Part shown: positions 34,660-43,263 of the stretch, piece by piece | How positions within the stretch are numbered: position 1 is the stretch's first letter | Layout: each line of letters begins with the position of its first letter | Origin: Acidocella aquatica | GTDB lineage: Bacteria > Pseudomonadota > Alphaproteobacteria > Acetobacterales > Acetobacteraceae | NCBI RefSeq assembly: GCF_030160635.1 | Contig: NZ_BSOS01000094.1 | Span: forward strand, 124,001-188,000 | Reading direction: 5' to 3' | Length of the DNA stretch: 64,000 nt | Program-made: the position numbers and the translations under genes | The notes under the pieces: generated by a model | Database searches by the model: none | Told to the model about the DNA's origin: nothing | Seen by the model: the letters and a program-made list of their open reading frames with translations, nothing else

Positions 34660-35640
34660 ATGAAAACCCCCGTTCGCGTTGCCGTTACCGGTGCTGCCGG
34701 TCAGATTGGTTATGCTATCCTGTTCCGCATCGCCAACGGCGATCTTCTTGGGAAGGACCAGCCTGTTATCCTGCACCTGCTCGACCTGCCGGTGGCGCAG
34801 AAGGCGTTGAACGGCGTGATTATGGAACTGAAGGACTGCGCCTTCCCGCTTTTGGCTGGTGTGGTGCCGAGCGATGACCCGAATGTGGCGTTCAAGGATA
34901 TTGATATTGCCATTCTCATTGGCTCGCGCCCGCGCGGCCCGGGCATGGAGCGCCGCGACCTGCTGGCCGCCAATGCCGAGATCTTCAAGGTGCAGGGCAA
35001 GGCGCTGAACGATTTCGCCAAGCGCACCGTTAAAGTGCTGGTCGTGGGCAACCCGGCCAATACCAACGCTTATATCGCCATGAAATCGGCGCCGGACCTG
35101 CCCAAGAGCGCGTTCACCGCGATGTTGCGGCTGGACCATAACCGTGCGGTCTCGATGCTGGCGGAAAAGGCCGGGGTTGAGGTTGCGGATATCGAGAAAG
35201 TCGCGGTGTGGGGCAACCATTCGCCCACCATGTACGCCGATTACCGCTTCGCCGCGGTGGGGGGCGAGTCGCTCGCCGCCAAGATCAACGATGAGACCTG
35301 GTATCGTGAGACCTATCTCAGCGCTGTCGGCAAGCGTGGCGCCGCCATTATCGAGGCGCGCGGTCTCTCCTCCGCCGCTTCCGCCGCCAATGCCGCGATC
35401 GACCATGTGCGCGACTGGGTGCTGGGCACCAACGGCAAATGGGTCTCCATGGGCATTCCTTCCGACGGCTCCTACGGCGTGCCGGAAGATGTGATGTTCG
35501 GCGTGCCCGTTGTTTGCGAAGGCGGCGTATATAAGCGCGTCGAAGGGCTGCCGGTTGACGAGTTCTCCAAGGGGCGCATTCAGCACACGCTAAACGAGCT
35601 GCTTGAGGAGCGTGAAGCGGTGGCTTCGCTGCTCAGCTAA
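34660..35640 (+). CDS. mdh: NAD-dependent malate dehydrogenase (cytosolic-type)
   Basis: Interconverts malate and oxaloacetate in the TCA cycle. The 326-residue enzyme begins with [20 protein letters not shown] and has [18 protein letters not shown] as the active-site loop. [25 protein letters not shown] and the catalytic-His segment [13 protein letters not shown] follow. The GAAGQIG motif and loop place it in the cytosolic/Thermus-type branch rather than the LDH-like MDH common in rhizobia. An intrinsic terminator follows. Confidence 0.97.
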   Translation: MKTPVRVAVTGAAGQIGYAILFRIANGDLLGKDQPVILHLLDLPVAQKALNGVIMELKDCAFPLLAGVVPSDDPNVAFKDIDIAILIGSRPRGPGMERRDLLAANAEIFKVQGKALNDFAKRTVKVLVVGNPANTNAYIAMKSAPDLPKSAFTAMLRLDHNRAVSMLAEKAGVEVADIEKVAVWGNHSPTMYADYRFAAVGGESLAAKINDETWYRETYLSAVGKRGAAIIEARGLSSAASAANAAIDHVRDWVLGTNGKWVSMGIPSDGSYGVPEDVMFGVPVVCEGGVYKRVEGLPVDEFSKGRIQHTLNELLEEREAVASLLS

Positions 35641-35663
35641 GCCACCGCGGCAATGAAGTGAGT

Positions 35664-35700
35664 AAAAAAGGCCAGGAGATCAACATCCTGGCCTTTTTTT
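35664..35700 (+). terminator. Intrinsic terminator after mdh
   Basis: AAAAAAGGCCAGGA pairs with TCCTGGCC followed by seven Ts (35694-35700), a classic hairpin with T tract. It separates mdh from the hydrogenase-4-like operon, which therefore needs its own promoter in 35701-35771. Confidence 0.85.
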
Positions 35701-35771
35701 AATGGGCCCGCGCCGCCTGATGTGCGGGTATGCGCCTTCCGGCGCGGGGGTGGGTTTGCTAAGGCATTGGT

Positions 35772-37436
35772 GTGGGTGATTCCGTTGCTTTGATGTTTGG
35801 TCTGCCAGGGCAGGGGATGCATCTGCGTCTTGACGCCTTATCAGTGCTGTTTTTGTGCATTCTGCTGCCCCAGATCGTTGCCAGCGCGCTGGCGGAGCGG
35901 CGCGGGCCGGTCACCTTCTGGGTTTTTGCCGCCGCCATGGTGCTGACCCTTCTGGCGGGTGATGCGTTCACACTGATTTTTGGCTTTGAGCTGATGAGCG
36001 CAGCCTCATGGCTGCTGGTATTGCGCGGCGATGCCAGGCCGGCGACGCTTTATGCCGGAATTGCGATGTTTTCCGCCGCATGCCTGATCCCGGCGGTGTT
36101 CCTGCCTGCGAGTTCGCTGGCGTTTATGCTGGTGTTGCTGGGGGCTGGCGCCAAGGCGGGTCTGGCACCTTTGCATTCATGGCTGCCGCGCGCGCATCCG
36201 GCGCCGCCTGCCGGGGTTTCCGCTTTGATGTCCGGCGGCATGGTGAAGGTCTCGCTTTATATCCTGATTCGCTATGGTTTTATTGAGTTCGGCGCGGCGG
36301 CGCAGCCCTGGTGGGGTTCCGTACTGATTGTCGCCGGGGCGGCTTCAGTGTTGATCGGCGCGTTGCGGGCCATGCTGGAGGTTGAGCTGAAGACCATGCT
36401 GGCCTGCTCGACGGTTGAGCATGTTGGGTTGATCGCGGTTGGCCTGGGGATCGCGCTGCGGGCGAAGGCGATGGGGAATCTGGATCTGGCGTCACTCGCG
36501 CTGCAGGGCGCTTTGCTTTGCGCGGTGGCGCATGGGTTGTTCAAGCCAATGCTGTTCCTGGGGGCTGGCGCGGTGAAAAATGCGACCGGGACGACCTCAT
36601 TGGATTGGTTGGGCGGGCTGATGCGTGGCATGCCCCGGCTGGGTATGCTGATGCTGGTGGGCGCCGCCGGGATGGCGGCGCTGCCGCTCGGGCCTGGTTT
36701 CGCCCCCGAATTTTTATTGCTGCATGCCGTGATTCGCGCGGCGGGTACGGGGGGGATTTTGGCGCGAATCGGCTTTACCGCCTTGCTGGCAGGGCTTGGT
36801 TTAAGTGCCGCCCTGGCGCTGGGCGCCGTGGTGCGGCTGATCGGCATAGGATTTTTGGGGCGGCCGCGCAGCCTGCATGCGGCCGCGGCTGAGGATGCGA
36901 AACGCGGCACGCTGGCCGGTATGGGGCTGTTGGCGGTACTTTGCGTGCCGGTGGCGTTGCTGCCGGGCGTTGTTCTGGGCATGCTCGAGCCGGTTATTGC
37001 GTTGTTGGCGCCCAACTCCGCCCCGGCGCCACTGAGTTATGCCCCTCTGTCCCTGGGTATTTTATTTGCCCTGACCGCGGGGGCGGCCGTTTTGGGTTTG
37101 CGCCGGTTTGCCGTGAGGGGCACGCGCGAGGTTGCGGCCTGGACGGGTGGATTTGGCAGCCCGCCGGCGTGGCTTCCGTTTGGTGATCCTCTGACGCAGC
37201 CCAGCGCCACCGGGTTTGCCGAGCCTGTCCGCCGCGCCATCGCGCGAGGGTTGCTGGCGCCAAAGGGGGTGGACCCGGCGGAGGCTTATCTGTTGTTGCC
37301 GCTGTCGAAGGTCAGTCTGCGGCTGACGCGGGTGGCCGAGCATATCCGCCGTTCCACCATGCGCCAGCGTCTGGCGTTTGTATTTGGCGCGCTGGTCATG
37401 TTCCTGCTGGCCCTTGGGCTTGGGGAAGGCGGGTGA
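35772..37436 (+). CDS. HyfB-like proton-conducting membrane subunit (complex I NuoL/M/N-type antiporter)
   Basis: 554-residue polytopic membrane protein, first gene of the hydrogenase-4-like operon. It has the antiporter-family core GFELMSAASWLLVLRG, KAGLAPLHSWLPRAHPAPPA (with the conserved lysine and HxWLPxAHP) and SALMSGGMVKVSLYILIRYG. Family members move protons in complex I and group 4 membrane-bound hydrogenases. GTG at 35772 has AAGG seven bases upstream; ATG at 35793 is an alternative. The next start overlaps its stop by four bases. Confidence 0.88.
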   Translation: MGDSVALMFGLPGQGMHLRLDALSVLFLCILLPQIVASALAERRGPVTFWVFAAAMVLTLLAGDAFTLIFGFELMSAASWLLVLRGDARPATLYAGIAMFSAACLIPAVFLPASSLAFMLVLLGAGAKAGLAPLHSWLPRAHPAPPAGVSALMSGGMVKVSLYILIRYGFIEFGAAAQPWWGSVLIVAGAASVLIGALRAMLEVELKTMLACSTVEHVGLIAVGLGIALRAKAMGNLDLASLALQGALLCAVAHGLFKPMLFLGAGAVKNATGTTSLDWLGGLMRGMPRLGMLMLVGAAGMAALPLGPGFAPEFLLLHAVIRAAGTGGILARIGFTALLAGLGLSAALALGAVVRLIGIGFLGRPRSLHAAAAEDAKRGTLAGMGLLAVLCVPVALLPGVVLGMLEPVIALLAPNSAPAPLSYAPLSLGILFALTAGAAVLGLRRFAVRGTREVAAWTGGFGSPPAWLPFGDPLTQPSATGFAEPVRRAIARGLLAPKGVDPAEAYLLLPLSKVSLRLTRVAEHIRRSTMRQRLAFVFGALVMFLLALGLGEGG

Positions 37437-38398
37437 TGGTCTTGTTCTTTCTCCGCCTGGTGGCGAGCTTGGCGCATATCGCCCTGGTGTTTGCCTTGGC
37501 GCCGCTGCTGCTGGGGCTGGTGACGAAACTGCGGGCGCGCTTATTGGGGCGCCGGGGGCCGCCGCTGCTGCAGCCATACCGCAACCTGCGCCGGCTGCTG
37601 CATAAAACCACGCTGGTGCCAGATACCGCGACCGACCTCTATCCCATCTGGCCGTTTGTAAGTTTTACGGCGATTGCCGTGGCAGCCATGCTGGTGCCGG
37701 GGTTTTGTCTGGGTCTGTTAACCTCCGATCTCAGTGATTTTATTACATTGGTTGGCCTGCTGGCGCTGGCGCGCGGGGCGGCCATGCTGGCGGGGTTGGA
37801 GTCGGGCTTTGGCTTCGGCGGGGCGGCTGCGGCGCGCGAGGCGCTCTTCAGCGTGTTCGCCGAGGCGGCTTTGCTGGTTGTTCTGGTTAGTTTCGTCCTG
37901 ATTGCTCATTCCCCGACGGTGGATGGAATCGCGGCGGCGTTCCGCACGGGGCATATCGGCATTTCGGTCTCGCTGGGGTTTGCACTGGCAGCCATGCTCG
38001 CCGTGGCTCTGACCGAAACGGGGCGTATTCCGACGGACAATCCCTCCGGGCATCTGGAACTCGCCATGGTGCATGAGGCGATGCTGCTGGAATATTCCGG
38101 GCGGTTTCTGTTGTTGTTCGAGTATGCGGCGATGCTGCGGCTGATGGTATGGATGTGTTTGATCGGCACGGTGTTTTTCCCCTTCGGCATGGCGCGCGCG
38201 GGTGAAATTCTCTCCTGGCCGGGCGGGCTGGTGCTGTGGGCGGGGAAACTGGGCGTGATGGCGGTGGCGCTCTCGTTGTTCGAGATTGGTACCGCGAAGA
38301 TGCGGGTCTTCCGGGTGCCGGAGTTTCTGGGTGTGGCCATGCTGCTTGGCGTGCTCGCGGGTGTGTTTCTCTTCGTTGCGGCCAGGATCGGCGCATGA
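37433..38398 (+). CDS. HyfC-like membrane subunit (NuoH/complex I subunit 1 family)
   Basis: 321-residue membrane protein of the NuoH/HyfC family that anchors the peripheral arm of complex I-like enzymes. Visible motifs: PLLLGLVTKLRARLLGRRGP and PLLQPYRNLRRLLHK at the first cytoplasmic loop, and TGRIPTDNPSGHLELAMVHE, the diagnostic acidic loop that forms part of the quinone or proton entry in complex I. It overlaps both HyfB and HyfE genes by four bases. Confidence 0.92.
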   Translation: MMVLFFLRLVASLAHIALVFALAPLLLGLVTKLRARLLGRRGPPLLQPYRNLRRLLHKTTLVPDTATDLYPIWPFVSFTAIAVAAMLVPGFCLGLLTSDLSDFITLVGLLALARGAAMLAGLESGFGFGGAAAAREALFSVFAEAALLVVLVSFVLIAHSPTVDGIAAAFRTGHIGISVSLGFALAAMLAVALTETGRIPTDNPSGHLELAMVHEAMLLEYSGRFLLLFEYAAMLRLMVWMCLIGTVFFPFGMARAGEILSWPGGLVLWAGKLGVMAVALSLFEIGTAKMRVFRVPEFLGVAMLLGVLAGVFLFVAARIGA

Positions 38399-39054
38399 AC
38401 CTGGTTTATCCGCTGGCGCATCTGATGGGCGGGGTGATCCTGCTTTGCGCGTTCTCGATGCTCTCTCAGCGCCGCCTGGCGGCGATGATCACGCTGTATC
38501 AGGTGCAGGCACTCACGCTTTCGGCCGCGGCCTTCTGGCAGGGATTCGCGCAAGGGGCGGGGGATCTCTACCTCACCGGCCTCATCACGCTGGCCATCAA
38601 GGGGATTTTGCTGCCCATGGGCATGCGTCAGATCGTGCAGCGCTTTAACATGGTCCGCGCCGTGGAAACCACCATGCCGGTCGGGCTTTCGATGATCCTG
38701 GGGGTCGGGCTGATCGGCATCGCGGTGCTGGTGGTGTTGCCCACCACGGTTAGCGCGGTCTCCCTCACGCGCGAGGATCTGGCGATTTCGCTCTCGGTCG
38801 TGCTGCTTGGCCTGCTGGTAATGACGCTGCGGCGCCATGCCATTGCGCAGGTGATTGGTTTTCTTTCCACCGAGAATGGGCTGGTGCTGGCGGCCACGGG
38901 TATGCCGGGGATGCCTTTTGTCGCCGAACTTTCGGTGGCGCTGCTGGTGTTGCTGGCATTTCTTGTCATCGGCGTGTTTCTGTTCCGCATTCGTGAGCAT
39001 TTTGACACGCTGGATTTGGTGGGGATTGAGGAAATCGAGAGGCGCGGGCGATGA
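38395..39054 (+). CDS. HyfE-like membrane subunit (hydrogenase-4 component E, NuoK-related)
   Basis: 219-residue membrane protein starting MNLVYPLAHLMGGVILLCAF. The NuoK-like features are QVQALTLSAAAFWQG and LITLAIKGILLPMGMRQIV, and later FLSTENGLVLAATGMPGMPF with the conserved glutamate in a membrane helix. HyfE proteins carry the NuoK domain plus extra helices. The ATG at 38395 overlaps the HyfC stop, and the stop overlaps the HyfF start. Confidence 0.9.
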   Translation: MNLVYPLAHLMGGVILLCAFSMLSQRRLAAMITLYQVQALTLSAAAFWQGFAQGAGDLYLTGLITLAIKGILLPMGMRQIVQRFNMVRAVETTMPVGLSMILGVGLIGIAVLVVLPTTVSAVSLTREDLAISLSVVLLGLLVMTLRRHAIAQVIGFLSTENGLVLAATGMPGMPFVAELSVALLVLLAFLVIGVFLFRIREHFDTLDLVGIEEIERRGR

Positions 39055-40505
39055 ATCTTTGTTTGCCCGCGGTGTTTTTGCCGTTGCTCGCGGCGCCGGC
39101 GATGGGCGTGTTTGGCACGCGCGCGCAGGGGGCGGTCGCGAATCTGGTGCTGAACGTCATCGTGTTTGGCTTTACCATCGCCGTGTTTTTCGGGCCTGGG
39201 AGCGGGCTGATCCATGCCGATGGCCTGGGGATGATCTTTGGCGTTCTGACCAGTTTTGTCAGCCTCATGACAGCGCTCAGCAATCTTAGCTTTGTGTGGG
39301 GTGGCAACGAGGTGCTGAGCCTGCGCCGCTGGCGGGTGTATCACGCCATGTGTCAGGTGGTCCTGGGGAGCACGCTGCTGGGGCTTTACGCCGATAACAT
39401 CGGGTTGCTCTGGGTGGCGGTGGAAGGGGCGACGATTGCCGCGACGCTGGGGGTAAGCCTGCCGCGCACGGCCTCGGCGCTGGAGGCCGCGTGGAAATAT
39501 TTCATCCTCGGCGGCGTGGGCATCGCGCTGGCGCTGTTTGGGACCATGCTGGTGTATCTGGCGGCGCAGCCGGCACTTGGGCCTGGGCTGCCGGCCATGA
39601 GTTTTGCGGCACTTACGGAGCACGCCAGCAAATTGGATGGTTCGCTGCTGACGCTGGCATTTGTATTTCTGCTGTTTGGCTATGGCACCAAGGCGGCGCT
39701 TGTGCCGCTGCATGGCTGGCTGCCAGATGCCTATGCTGAAGGGCCGATACCGCTGACCACCGCGCTCAGCACCTTGATGTTGAATGTCGCGCTGATCGCG
39801 ATTTTACGATACCGGCATTTGATGCAGGCGAATTTTGCCGGTGGCGGCGGGGCGTTGCAGCCGGGGGTGTTTTTGCTCACGCTGGGGTTGGCCTCTTTGC
39901 TGCTCACCGCCTTTTCGCTCTCGCGGCGGCGCGATGCACGGCGGTTTTTTGGTTTCTCCTCCGTTGAGCATTCCGGCATTGCGGTGTTCGCTTTTGGCAT
40001 TGGTGGTGCGGCGGCGATTTTTGGCGGGCTGTTGCATATGCTGGTGCATACGCTGGTGAAATCGGCCCTCTTTCAGGCGTTGATGCGCGGCGCGGCACTG
40101 CGCGGCTCGGCGGCGCCGGGCAATTATGGTTTTTCGCATCTGCGCGGCATGGTCCACAGCAACAAATATACCGGCTGGCTGCTTGGTGCCTGCGTATTTG
40201 CGCTGACGGGCCTGCCACCTTCCGGCCTGTTCGCCAGCGAGTTCATCATTATCAGCCAGACCATACAGCGCGATCCCTATGTGTCGCTGCCGCTCGGCCT
40301 GGGGCTGGTGTTATGTGCCGTGGCGATTATCCGCAATATCGGCCCGCTGGTGTTTGGTCATGCACCGCCGCATACCAAGCATCAGAAAGCCGGGATTGGC
40401 ATCAACCTGGTTGGGCTGCAGCTTGTGCTGGCCTTTATGGTTGCTTTTGCGATGCCTTGGTTCCTGTTGCATTCGCTTTCCTCCGTCGCGGCGGCGCTGC
40501 AATGA
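39051..40505 (+). CDS. HyfF-like proton-conducting membrane subunit (NuoM/L type)
   Basis: 484-residue second antiporter-like subunit. It has NIGLLWVAVEGATIAATLGV (conserved helix-5 glutamate), FGYGTKAALVPLHGWLPDAY (conserved lysine in TKAALVPLH), EGPIPLTTALSTLMLNVALI, and SSVEHSGIAVFAFGIGG. It differs clearly from the HyfB-like protein, so the complex carries two distinct antiporter modules. Overlaps both neighbours by four bases. Confidence 0.92.
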   Translation: MNLCLPAVFLPLLAAPAMGVFGTRAQGAVANLVLNVIVFGFTIAVFFGPGSGLIHADGLGMIFGVLTSFVSLMTALSNLSFVWGGNEVLSLRRWRVYHAMCQVVLGSTLLGLYADNIGLLWVAVEGATIAATLGVSLPRTASALEAAWKYFILGGVGIALALFGTMLVYLAAQPALGPGLPAMSFAALTEHASKLDGSLLTLAFVFLLFGYGTKAALVPLHGWLPDAYAEGPIPLTTALSTLMLNVALIAILRYRHLMQANFAGGGGALQPGVFLLTLGLASLLLTAFSLSRRRDARRFFGFSSVEHSGIAVFAFGIGGAAAIFGGLLHMLVHTLVKSALFQALMRGAALRGSAAPGNYGFSHLRGMVHSNKYTGWLLGACVFALTGLPPSGLFASEFIIISQTIQRDPYVSLPLGLGLVLCAVAIIRNIGPLVFGHAPPHTKHQKAGIGINLVGLQLVLAFMVAFAMPWFLLHSLSSVAAALQ

Positions 40506-41869
40506 AGCTGCTTTCATCGGAAGACTGGCAAGCCTATCCGGGTAAATTCATCGCCCTGTGGACGGATGCGCATTATGCCTACGCGCTCTATCAACCAGCC
40601 GAGCTGGTGGCGACGCTGCTGGTGAATGGCGCTTATCCGGCGCTGAGCCACAAAGGGGCTGGCTGGTTTCAGCGCCTGGCGCATGACAGCAATGGTCATA
40701 CCGCAATCGGAGCCACCGATACGCGCCCCGCCATCGAACATTTCCGCAGCTCGGACGGCACGGCATCATGGCCGGAGTTTTCCAGCCCCAGCGGAGAGGG
40801 GATCCACCAGGTTGCCGTGGGGCCGATCCATGCCGCGATTATCGAGCCGGGGCATTTCCGCTTCTCGCTGCGCGGTGAGGAGGTTTTGAAACTTGAAGCG
40901 CGGCTGGGTTATTCCCACAAGGGCACATTGGCGCTGATCCGCGGCAAATCACCGCGTCTGGCGGCGCGCTTCGCCGCGCGTGTTTCGGGCGATGCAACGG
41001 TTGCTCATGGCATTGCATTCGCGCATGCGGCCGAGGCGGCGCTGGGTGTTACACCGCCGGAGCGGGCTGTTTATCTGCGTGCGATCATGGCGGAGTTGGA
41101 GCGCCTGGCCAACCACGGCAGCGATATTGGCGCCATTGCGGGGGATGCGGGATTTTCGTTCCTCGATGCGCGTTTTGCCTGGCACCGTGAAACCCTGTGC
41201 GAGGCCGCCAAGGCGGCGTTTGGCCATCGGTTGATGATGGACATGGTGATCCCCGGTGGCGTCGCGGGGGATATTTTATTGGGCGGCATGGCGGCAATTC
41301 TTGCGGCCTTGCTGGCATTGGAAAGCGAACTTCCCGGCTTGACGCGGGTGTTCGAGGATTATGCCAGTTTGCAGGACCGGCTTGTGGGAACCGGCATTGT
41401 TCCGCCTCAACTGGCGCAGGCCTATGCCGCAGGCGGGTTCACCGGGCGGGCATCCGGCCAGAACCATGATGCACGGGTTTCGCCGGGTTATGCGCCCTAT
41501 GAGCATTTCGGTCTGGAGGTTCCGGTTGAGCAAGATGGGGATGTGGCGGCGCGCATTCGTATCCGGCTGGCCGAAATCATCGAGAGCATCCGCTTTATCC
41601 GTGATATGCTGACAAATTTGCCAGATACCGCCATTGTGATTGCCCCGCCTTCGGGCAGCGGCAGCGGGGTTGGCGTGGCGGAGAGTTTCAGGGGGCCCGT
41701 GTGGCACTGGCTGCGTATCGAGTCAGGCACCATCGCCGATGTGTTCATCGCCGATGCCAGCACGCTGCAATGGCCGCTGGTCGAATTCGCGGCCACGACC
41801 GCGATTCTCGCGGATTTCCCGCTTATCAACAAATCCATCAACGCCTCCTACTCGGGAGTGGATCTGTAA
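40502..41869 (+). CDS. HyfG-like large subunit lacking all four NiFe-ligand cysteines (NuoCD-related)
   Basis: 455-residue fusion of an N-terminal 30-kDa (NuoC-like) domain (about 1-105) and a hydrogenase large-subunit/NuoD-like domain starting VAVGPIHAAIIEPGHFRFSL. Real NiFe enzymes have RVCGIC-type and DPCxxC-type motifs. Here the first site reads ARVSGDATVAHG (S162, A165) and the C-terminus reads INASYSGVDL (S449, G452). One cysteine remains in the whole protein (ETLCEAA), elsewhere. It therefore cannot bind a NiFe cluster, and a quinone-type or other site is more likely. The ATG at 40502 overlaps the HyfF stop. Confidence 0.88.
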   Translation: MKLLSSEDWQAYPGKFIALWTDAHYAYALYQPAELVATLLVNGAYPALSHKGAGWFQRLAHDSNGHTAIGATDTRPAIEHFRSSDGTASWPEFSSPSGEGIHQVAVGPIHAAIIEPGHFRFSLRGEEVLKLEARLGYSHKGTLALIRGKSPRLAARFAARVSGDATVAHGIAFAHAAEAALGVTPPERAVYLRAIMAELERLANHGSDIGAIAGDAGFSFLDARFAWHRETLCEAAKAAFGHRLMMDMVIPGGVAGDILLGGMAAILAALLALESELPGLTRVFEDYASLQDRLVGTGIVPPQLAQAYAAGGFTGRASGQNHDARVSPGYAPYEHFGLEVPVEQDGDVAARIRIRLAEIIESIRFIRDMLTNLPDTAIVIAPPSGSGSGVGVAESFRGPVWHWLRIESGTIADVFIADASTLQWPLVEFAATTAILADFPLINKSINASYSGVDL

Positions 41870-42411
41870 TGGTCTGGAAAACCCTCGCCCGGCACTTCAT
41901 CTCCCACCCGGCCCCGCCGTGCAAAGCCAATGACGCAGCCGTGGCGGCGCTACGCCAGCGCCTTGCCGCCGCGGGACATAAGAAGCTTGGCCGGAGTCTG
42001 GCCATCCGCCATGTCGCCGCCGGAAGCTGCAATGGCTGTGAGCTGGAGTTGCGGGCGACGCAAAATCTTGTCTATGACCTGACGCAATATGGGCTGAGCT
42101 TTACGCCCAGCCCGCGCCACGCGGATATATTGCTGATCACCGGTGTCGCGGGGGGGAATATGCTCACCGCCGTGCGTCAGGCGCGCGAGGCGATGCCGGA
42201 GCCGGTGCTCGTTATTGCCGTGGGTGATTGCGCGGTGGATGGCGGGGTTTTTAAAGGCTCGCCAGCCATTACCGGTGGGGCGGATTCAATTTTGCAGGTC
42301 GATCTGGTGGTCGCCGGCTGCCCGCCAGCCCCGGCGCAGATCATTGAGGGATTGCTGGCTCTGCTTGAAGTCAACGACACCGCCCCAAGGCCGGTGAGGG
42401 TGCCAAGGTAG
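41869..42411 (+). CDS. HyfI-like small iron-sulfur subunit (NuoB family)
   Basis: 180-residue NuoB/HycG-family protein that carries the [4Fe-4S] cluster next to the active site. The four ligands are visible: GSCNGCELELRA (C54, C57), VIAVGDCAVDGG (C121) and VVAGCPPAPAQI (C151). An N-terminal basic extension of about 45 residues precedes them. The cluster site is intact although the partner large subunit has lost its metal ligands. It is the last gene of the operon, with its start overlapping the previous stop by one base. No ferredoxin-like HyfH/HycF subunit follows. Confidence 0.9.
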   Translation: MVWKTLARHFISHPAPPCKANDAAVAALRQRLAAAGHKKLGRSLAIRHVAAGSCNGCELELRATQNLVYDLTQYGLSFTPSPRHADILLITGVAGGNMLTAVRQAREAMPEPVLVIAVGDCAVDGGVFKGSPAITGGADSILQVDLVVAGCPPAPAQIIEGLLALLEVNDTAPRPVRVPR

Positions 42412-42440
42412 AAACCAGGGGGCAGCGCGCCCCCTGGTTT
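42412..42440. terminator. Bidirectional terminator between the hydrogenase-4-like operon and ppa
   Basis: AAACCAGGGGGC at 42412-42423 pairs with GCCCCCTGGTTT at 42429-42440 around AGCGC. It begins at the stop codon of the small subunit and ends 15 bp before the end of the convergent ppa gene. T-rich flanks on both strands fit use in both directions. Confidence 0.75.
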
Positions 42441-42455
42441 GGTTTGGGGCTGTGG

Positions 42456-42980
42456 TTATTTGGCCGCGCGGGCCAGGCTCGCGGAGATGGCGGCTTCGGC
42501 GGCGGCGCGGTCGGCCCAGCCGGTGATTTTGACCCATTTGCCTTTTTCGAGATCTTTGTAATGCTCAAAGAAGTGCTTGATGGCGTCGCGGGTGATGGCG
42601 GGAAGCTGGGCCACCTCGGTGATGTCGGTATATTGGGGGTGCACCTTGTCATGCGGCACGCAGACGATTTTTTCGTCCATGCCGGCTTCGTCTTCCATCT
42701 GCAGCAGCCCGATCGGCCGGGCGCGTACCACGGCGCCGGGAACGACGGCGGTGGGCAGCAGCACCAGCGCGTCGGCCGGGTCGCCGTCATCGGCCAGCGT
42801 GCCGGGGATGAAGCCGTAGGCGGCGGGGTAGGTCATGGGGGTGAAGACCACGCGGTCAACGATCAAAGCGCCGCTTTCCTTGTCGATCTCATACTTCACG
42901 CCCGAGCCGGCGGGGATTTCCACCACGATGTTGATGTCGCGCGGTACGTCTTTACCGGCCGATAGTTTGCTCACGTCCAT
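42456..42980 (-). CDS. ppa: Inorganic pyrophosphatase (family I)
   Basis: Soluble 174-residue enzyme that hydrolyses pyrophosphate released by biosynthesis. It has IVVEIPAGSGVKYEIDKESG, AAYGFIPGTLADDGDPADAL (the D-x-D-P-x-D metal motif) and EHYKDLEKGKWVKITGW. The ATG at 42980 has GGGAG about ten bases upstream; an in-frame TTG at 42986 is less likely. A tRNA gene lies on the other strand 95 bp away. Confidence 0.96.
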   Translation of the reverse strand: MDVSKLSAGKDVPRDINIVVEIPAGSGVKYEIDKESGALIVDRVVFTPMTYPAAYGFIPGTLADDGDPADALVLLPTAVVPGAVVRARPIGLLQMEDEAGMDEKIVCVPHDKVHPQYTDITEVAQLPAITRDAIKHFFEHYKDLEKGKWVKITGWADRAAAEAAISASLARAAK

Positions 42981-43075
42981 GGTCAAAAACTCCCTGTTGA
43001 ATTCCTGGGGCGCTATAACCCGCCGGGGCCTATCTTGCCAACGCGGCTTGCCCCGCTATGTTGCGGCAGCTTTAG

Positions 43076-43151
43076 GCGCCGGTAGCTCAACGGTTAGAGC
43101 GGACCGCTCATAACGGTTTGGTTGCGGGTTCGATTCCTGCCCGGCGCACCA
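43076..43151 (+). tRNA. tRNA with CAT anticodon, probably tRNA-Ile2 (lysidine type) or a Met tRNA
   Basis: Acceptor stem GCGCCGG pairs perfectly with CCGGCGC, with A73 and encoded CCA. The D arm is AGCTCAACGGTTAGAGC. Anticodon stem GACCG/CGGTT encloses CTCATAA with anticodon CAT at 43109-43111. The T arm is GCGGGTTCGATTCCTGC. The tRNA at 23856 looks like the elongator Met species, and this one has a different acceptor stem and loop. It may therefore be the AUA-decoding tRNA-Ile whose C34 is changed to lysidine by TilS; sequence alone does not settle this. Confidence 0.9.
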
Positions 43152-43263
43152 GCGGCCCCCAGGGGGCGGGCCTGAAAAACCATATGCGCTGATAACGTGG
43201 GGCAGTTGCCGCTCTCCGCCGCCGCCCCTATACCGTGGCCAACCGTTTCAAAGGGTAAGTGCT

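Noticed and set aside
35772-42411. Functional NiFe hydrogenase (hydrogenase-4/formate hydrogenlyase)
   Set aside because: The large subunit lacks every nickel-ligating cysteine and no hyp or formate dehydrogenase genes are nearby, so the name hydrogenase is not justified by function.
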